A stretch of DNA of 64,000 nt, taken from the NCBI GenBank assembly GCA_024233395.1, contig JACKPR010000004.1, positions 235,131 to 299,130 on the forward strand, in the 5' to 3' direction. The notes below the pieces were generated by a model, which saw only the letters and a list, made by a program, of their open reading frames with translations, ran no database searches and had not been told where the DNA came from. Source of the stretch: Chlamydiales bacterium (GTDB lineage: Bacteria; Chlamydiota; Chlamydiia; Chlamydiales; Simkaniaceae). Below are positions 60,959-64,000 of the stretch, one piece after another. The first letter of the stretch is position 1, and every line of letters begins with the position of its first letter. Made by a program: the position numbers and the translations under genes.

Positions 60959-61392
60959 CTAAAGCCGACTCATGGGAGATTCGGCAATCACTTTGCATGC
61001 AACTGCATCAATCTTTTCATAACTATTAATAATAGAGCCCAATGCTTCATTATGGCTCTTCATAAAAGCTATCTTTTTCTTACGATTGGCAATCGGCTTT
61101 TTTTCCAAAGAATTTAAGAATTCTTCTCCCGCCTTTTTTTGAGCCTTTAGAATGGTGATCCTTCGAGGTAAAAATCATGCATATCCCGAGCTAGACTCCT
61201 TTCCGGTCCCCATGGAATTTCAGAATGAGGTGTCATTCTAAAGATTGCTGATTTAGCCTGGATCTCTGCTATTTTAGCCTCATGTTTAAGCTCTCTTTCT
61301 GTATTGATAAGTTTATCTAGACTTCCATTGATTACTGGATTAAATAATTCAGTATAATCTTGGCCTGATTCAATTAATAAATTTTCACTCAT
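60959..61392 (-). pseudogene. Small helical protein gene with a frame error
   Basis: The first frame starts at 61392 (GGAGGGAG a few bases upstream) and gives 81 residues (MSENLLIESGQDYTEL...) ending at 61147. A second frame continues without pause for about 60 residues (ILKAQKKAGEEFLNSLEKK...IAESPMSRL) to a TAG at 60959. Adding one base to the five-T run in the first frame, just before that stop, restores a single protein of about 145 aa, helical and charged. It is either a pseudogene, a contingency locus or a sequencing error. No family recognised. Confidence 0.55.
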
Positions 61393-61504
61393 ACTCCCTC
61401 CTTCTTTTGAGTAAATTAAAGGTTAAATTTTAAATTGTTGAAATGATTGCAACACTAAATATAATAAAAATTTAACACACTAATAATAAGCAAGATAAAC
61501 TGTT

Positions 61505-62197
61505 TTAGTATCTAGATTTCTTGATATATCCTCTTTCCCACATGGAGGTATAAGAATGGCGTCCAATGATGAGGTGATCATCAAAAGGAATTCCGAGGAG
61601 TTTTCCTGCTGAAACGAGGAGTTTGGTGAGCTCAATATCTGCTTTCGAAGGGAGAGGGTCTCCACTAGGATGATTATGTGCCAAGATCACACTATAAGCT
61701 CGTCTTTCAAGAGCTTCATGAAATACTTCACGGGGATGAATCAAAACCTCAGAAAGCGTTCCCATTCCAATCATCTCGGAATGAAAAATGGCCCCCTTGG
61801 CATCGCGCATCATTAAAAATGCGAGCTCCCTTTTCTCTTTTTCAAGTTGAGGAGAAATAAAAATATAAACATCTTGCGGCCCTGAAACAGGAAACTTGGC
61901 AGCTCCCCCTAACATTTGACTTCTTTTTGCTAATGCAAAAATAGCTTTCAATTGAAGAGCTTTAGCAATCCCGATTCCTTTTACTTCTGTTAAAGCTTCT
62001 ACAGGTGCTTCTAAAAGAGAAGAAAGTCCGCCAAAATGAACCAAAAGCTCTTCAGCTAAACGAAGAACTGAAACTCCTTTTCTTCCACTCCCTAAACAAA
62101 TCGCTAAAAGCTCAGTCAACGAAAGAGCATTACTCCCACATTGCAGGAGTCTTTCTCTGGGGCGTTCTTCCTTAGGAATTTGTGCAAGTGCTGTCAT
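61505..62197 (-). CDS. radC: RadC family protein (JAMM domain)
   Basis: 230 aa from the ATG at 62197; a TTG six codons upstream would lengthen it inside hflX. The N-terminal helix-hairpin-helix (EVKGIGIAKALQLKAIFALA) is followed by the JAMM metal motif AHNHPSGDPLPSKADIELT with the upstream Glu in FHSEMIGMG. The name implies DNA repair, but the role of RadC is unsettled. It overlaps the end of hflX by 26 nt. Confidence 0.93.
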   Translation of the reverse strand: MTALAQIPKEERPRERLLQCGSNALSLTELLAICLGSGRKGVSVLRLAEELLVHFGGLSSLLEAPVEALTEVKGIGIAKALQLKAIFALAKRSQMLGGAAKFPVSGPQDVYIFISPQLEKEKRELAFLMMRDAKGAIFHSEMIGMGTLSEVLIHPREVFHEALERRAYSVILAHNHPSGDPLPSKADIELTKLLVSAGKLLGIPFDDHLIIGRHSYTSMWERGYIKKSRY

Positions 62198-63491
62198 CTT
62201 CTTTATACTCTTCAACTTTATGTTCTAAGTGCACAGGAATTTCTACTTCAAGAAGAACATCATTCCCTTCGTAATCTTGATAAATTACTCTTCCCTCTTG
62301 CATGAGTTCACTCACTAGAGCATATTCTTTCTGTGGAATACGAAGTTTAACAACTTTTCGAAGATCTTTAATGACCTCCATCATCATCTTTAGAAGTTCA
62401 TCAAACCCTTCCCGATTCAATGCTGAGATAGGCACCACTCGAGGATATTTTAACTTAAAGCGAGCAATCAGCGTTTTATTTTCTAGTGCATCGACCTTGT
62501 TTAAAACGGTGATAATCGGCTTGTCTTCAGGACTCAGCTCTTTTAAAACTTCATAAGTTGATTCTGCATGTTCTTCAGCTAAGGGATGATTGACATCAAT
62601 CAAATGAAGAAGGATATCGGTATACACAGCCTCCTCAAGAGTACTTTTAAAAGCTGCAACGAGGGTATGGGGAATCTTTCGAATAAATCCTACAGTATCG
62701 ATGAGAAGAATTTCCTGATGATTGGGAAGTGAAAACTTTCGCGTCGTTGTATCCAGGGTTGCAAAGAGTTTATCCTCCATCAAAACCTCTGCTTCAGTTA
62801 GAGCATTTAAAAGGGTTGATTTTCCGACATTTGTATAACCAATAATTGCAAAAGTAGGAATTCCACTACGGATCCTAGCACGCCTTTGGGTTTCCCGTTG
62901 ATGACGCACTTCATCAATCTCTTTTTTAAGATGAGAAATTCTCTTTCGAATGAGGCGTCTATCAATCTCGATTTGCCTCTCCCCTGCACCTTTTGTCGCT
63001 CCTCCTGCTCCGGCTGTTTGGCGGGAAAGGTGGGTCCATAATCTTTTTAGACGAGGAAGTTGGTAATGACTTTTTGCAAGCTCTACTTGAAGCATCGCTT
63101 CTTTTGTATGGGCTCTTTGTGAAAAAATCTCTAAAATGAGTTCTGTTCGATCAATCACAGGACGTTTGAAAATTCTTTCTAAGTTCCTCTGTTGGTTTGG
63201 AGAAATCTCTTCGTCAAAAATGACTACATCAGCTTTGAATTTTTCAGCTTTTTTGCAGAGCTCATCAACTTTCCCTTTTCCAAAGTAAAGAGCCGCATCA
63301 ATTGTTCGAATAGAGCAGGGCTCTTTTGCCACAACTTCAAACCCATAGGTATCGGCTAAAGATGCAAGTTCATCGAGATGTTCTTTGCATAAAGGAAGAT
63401 CTGCAGCTCGGTCATATCCTCCTGCAACCAGCGCTGTTTTGAGGTCGCTAATATCGTACTTAATGTCTTCGTAGAGTCTATCTTCTTTCAT
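62172..63491 (-). CDS. hflX: Ribosome-associated GTPase HflX
   Basis: 439 aa. The N-terminal HflX domain (ALYFGKGKVDEL, VVIFDEEISPNQQRNLE) precedes a helical linker with the GGxGxxGxGE-like TAGAGGATKGAGERQIE. The G domain has GYTNVGKSTLLNAL, DTVGFIRKIPHTL and LNKVDALE. It splits stalled 70S ribosomes. It overlaps the upstream hydrolase gene by 4 nt, an adjacency also known in Chlamydia. Confidence 0.96.
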   Translation of the reverse strand: MKEDRLYEDIKYDISDLKTALVAGGYDRAADLPLCKEHLDELASLADTYGFEVVAKEPCSIRTIDAALYFGKGKVDELCKKAEKFKADVVIFDEEISPNQQRNLERIFKRPVIDRTELILEIFSQRAHTKEAMLQVELAKSHYQLPRLKRLWTHLSRQTAGAGGATKGAGERQIEIDRRLIRKRISHLKKEIDEVRHQRETQRRARIRSGIPTFAIIGYTNVGKSTLLNALTEAEVLMEDKLFATLDTTTRKFSLPNHQEILLIDTVGFIRKIPHTLVAAFKSTLEEAVYTDILLHLIDVNHPLAEEHAESTYEVLKELSPEDKPIITVLNKVDALENKTLIARFKLKYPRVVPISALNREGFDELLKMMMEVIKDLRKVVKLRIPQKEYALVSELMQEGRVIYQDYEGNDVLLEVEIPVHLEHKVEEYKEDDSTCTNS

Positions 63492-64000
63492 AACGTCAGT
63501 TCAAGCCCGTCGTAGGCAAGAGAAAATCCTTCTGGCAAGTTTTGGTTCGTTTCTTCATGCTCTATTTCGTGAGAAATATGAGTGAAATAAGTCTTTTTCG
63601 CACCTGTTTTTTTTGAAAACTTAATCGCATCTTCCAAACTGAGGTGGGCTTTTGATTGTTCCCAGCGCCTTCCACTAATGATAAGGGTTTCAATTCCTTG
63701 CAGAGCTTCAAAAACCCCTTCCTTATAGTTGAGAATGTCTGTCACATAGGCAAAGGATCCAAAAGAAAATCCATTAACCTTCATCCCTAGTTGATCATAG
63801 GAAATATAGGTTACGGGAAGCCCTTCAAAATCTGTCTTCCCTTGATCTCCTTCAAGAACCTGAAATTTAAGCTTTGTTGCATGGACATCATCACATTCAA
63901 GAGGAGGAAGAAAATAATGATACCGGATTTTAAGCTCTTCTAGAGTTTCTCTCGAAAGCAAGCAGGGAATCGGTCTTTTTTGGACAAAGGTATAAATACG
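63488..64000 (-). CDS. MBL-fold (PhnP-like) hydrolase, 5' end outside window
   Basis: The open frame runs from the right edge (first visible residues RIYTFVQKRPIPCLLSRE) for 170 codons to 63488. A TTG inside it is not a start. The late metallo-beta-lactamase motifs are visible: AYVTDILNY, LIISGRRWEQSKAHLSLEDAI and FTHISHEIEHEE. The HxHxDH motif must lie outside the window. Such proteins cut cyclic phosphodiesters or lipoate/octanoate-like esters; the substrate is unknown. Confidence 0.88.
   Translation of the reverse strand, partial: RIYTFVQKRPIPCLLSRETLEELKIRYHYFLPPLECDDVHATKLKFQVLEGDQGKTDFEGLPVTYISYDQLGMKVNGFSFGSFAYVTDILNYKEGVFEALQGIETLIISGRRWEQSKAHLSLEDAIKFSKKTGAKKTYFTHISHEIEHEETNQNLPEGFSLAYDGLELTL

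Noticed and set aside
1..64000. CRISPR array, integrase, transposase or phage genes
   Set aside because: No regularly spaced direct repeats and no recombinase-like protein were seen anywhere in the window.

Overview
The gene order and protein families point to a member of the phylum Chlamydiota outside the genus Chlamydia, i.e. an environmental or 'Chlamydia-like' lineage of the Simkania/Parachlamydia type; the exact family cannot be fixed from the sequence alone. From memory of Chlamydia trachomatis gene order, two classic chlamydial blocks are recognisable: rpmE-prfA-prmC-ffh-rpsP-trmD-rplS-rnhB-gmk-(small ORF)-metG-recD (about 6992-23136) and small ORF-tadA-rpsO-pnp-ftsH-tilS-lptF/lptG (about 26634-40240). 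hflX next to a phnP-like hydrolase (62172-64000) and rplM-rpsI (42624-43476) are also chlamydial neighbours. Extended FtsH, a Lys/Ala-tailed bL31 and many short hydrophobic orphan proteins fit the same picture.

Layout. 1-6.7 kb: accessory region with a transporter tail, two orphans, an SDR dehydrogenase, a Nudix hydrolase, a LicD-like protein, a lipase-like protein, a lipoprotein and an HExxxH envelope protein. 6.8-23.1 kb: tRNA-Asn and recD2, then a large GH64-like candidate effector, then the long minus-strand translation operon (metG to rpmE). This operon is interrupted between prmC and prfA by a plus-strand membrane protein gene and contains two roughly 165-bp hairpin elements. 23.3-28.1 kb: a pseudo-rhomboid, a membrane-anchored protein with three ClpA/B-type AAA modules, a remnant of an oligopeptide-binding protein, and a probable structured RNA with a strong terminator. 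28.1-43.5 kb: tadA, rpsO, pnp, an orphan, a secreted GH18 protein, ftsH, tilS, lptF-lptG-PAP2-M32 peptidase, rpsI-rplM. 43.6-51.2 kb: three small hydrophobic orphans, miaB, an anaerobic (class III) ribonucleotide reductase operon nrdD-nrdG under two apparent NrdR boxes, and a frame-disrupted gene with a clear eukaryotic-type RasGAP domain. 51.2-64 kb: ligA-glgB, a lipid kinase, mtaB, marC, a tandem pair of lipase-like orphans, a frame-disrupted small gene, and phnP-hflX-radC.

How the parts fit. The housekeeping genes are tightly packed, often with 1-4 nt overlaps, and serve translation, tRNA modification, protein quality control, lipopolysaccharide export and DNA repair. Between them sit mostly plus-strand accessory genes with AT-rich leaders and often their own terminators; several look like host-directed or envelope proteins (RasGAP, GH64-like, GH18, LicD-like, lipase-like). 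The strongest novelty is the RasGAP-domain protein at 48824-49926. It keeps the F-R-G-N arginine-finger loop and the FLR-x-x-NP motif but is split by a one-base frame error. Next are the NrdR-controlled class III reductase, the triple-AAA protein, a pair of palindromes with compensatory base changes, and the family of roughly 165-bp inverted-repeat elements.
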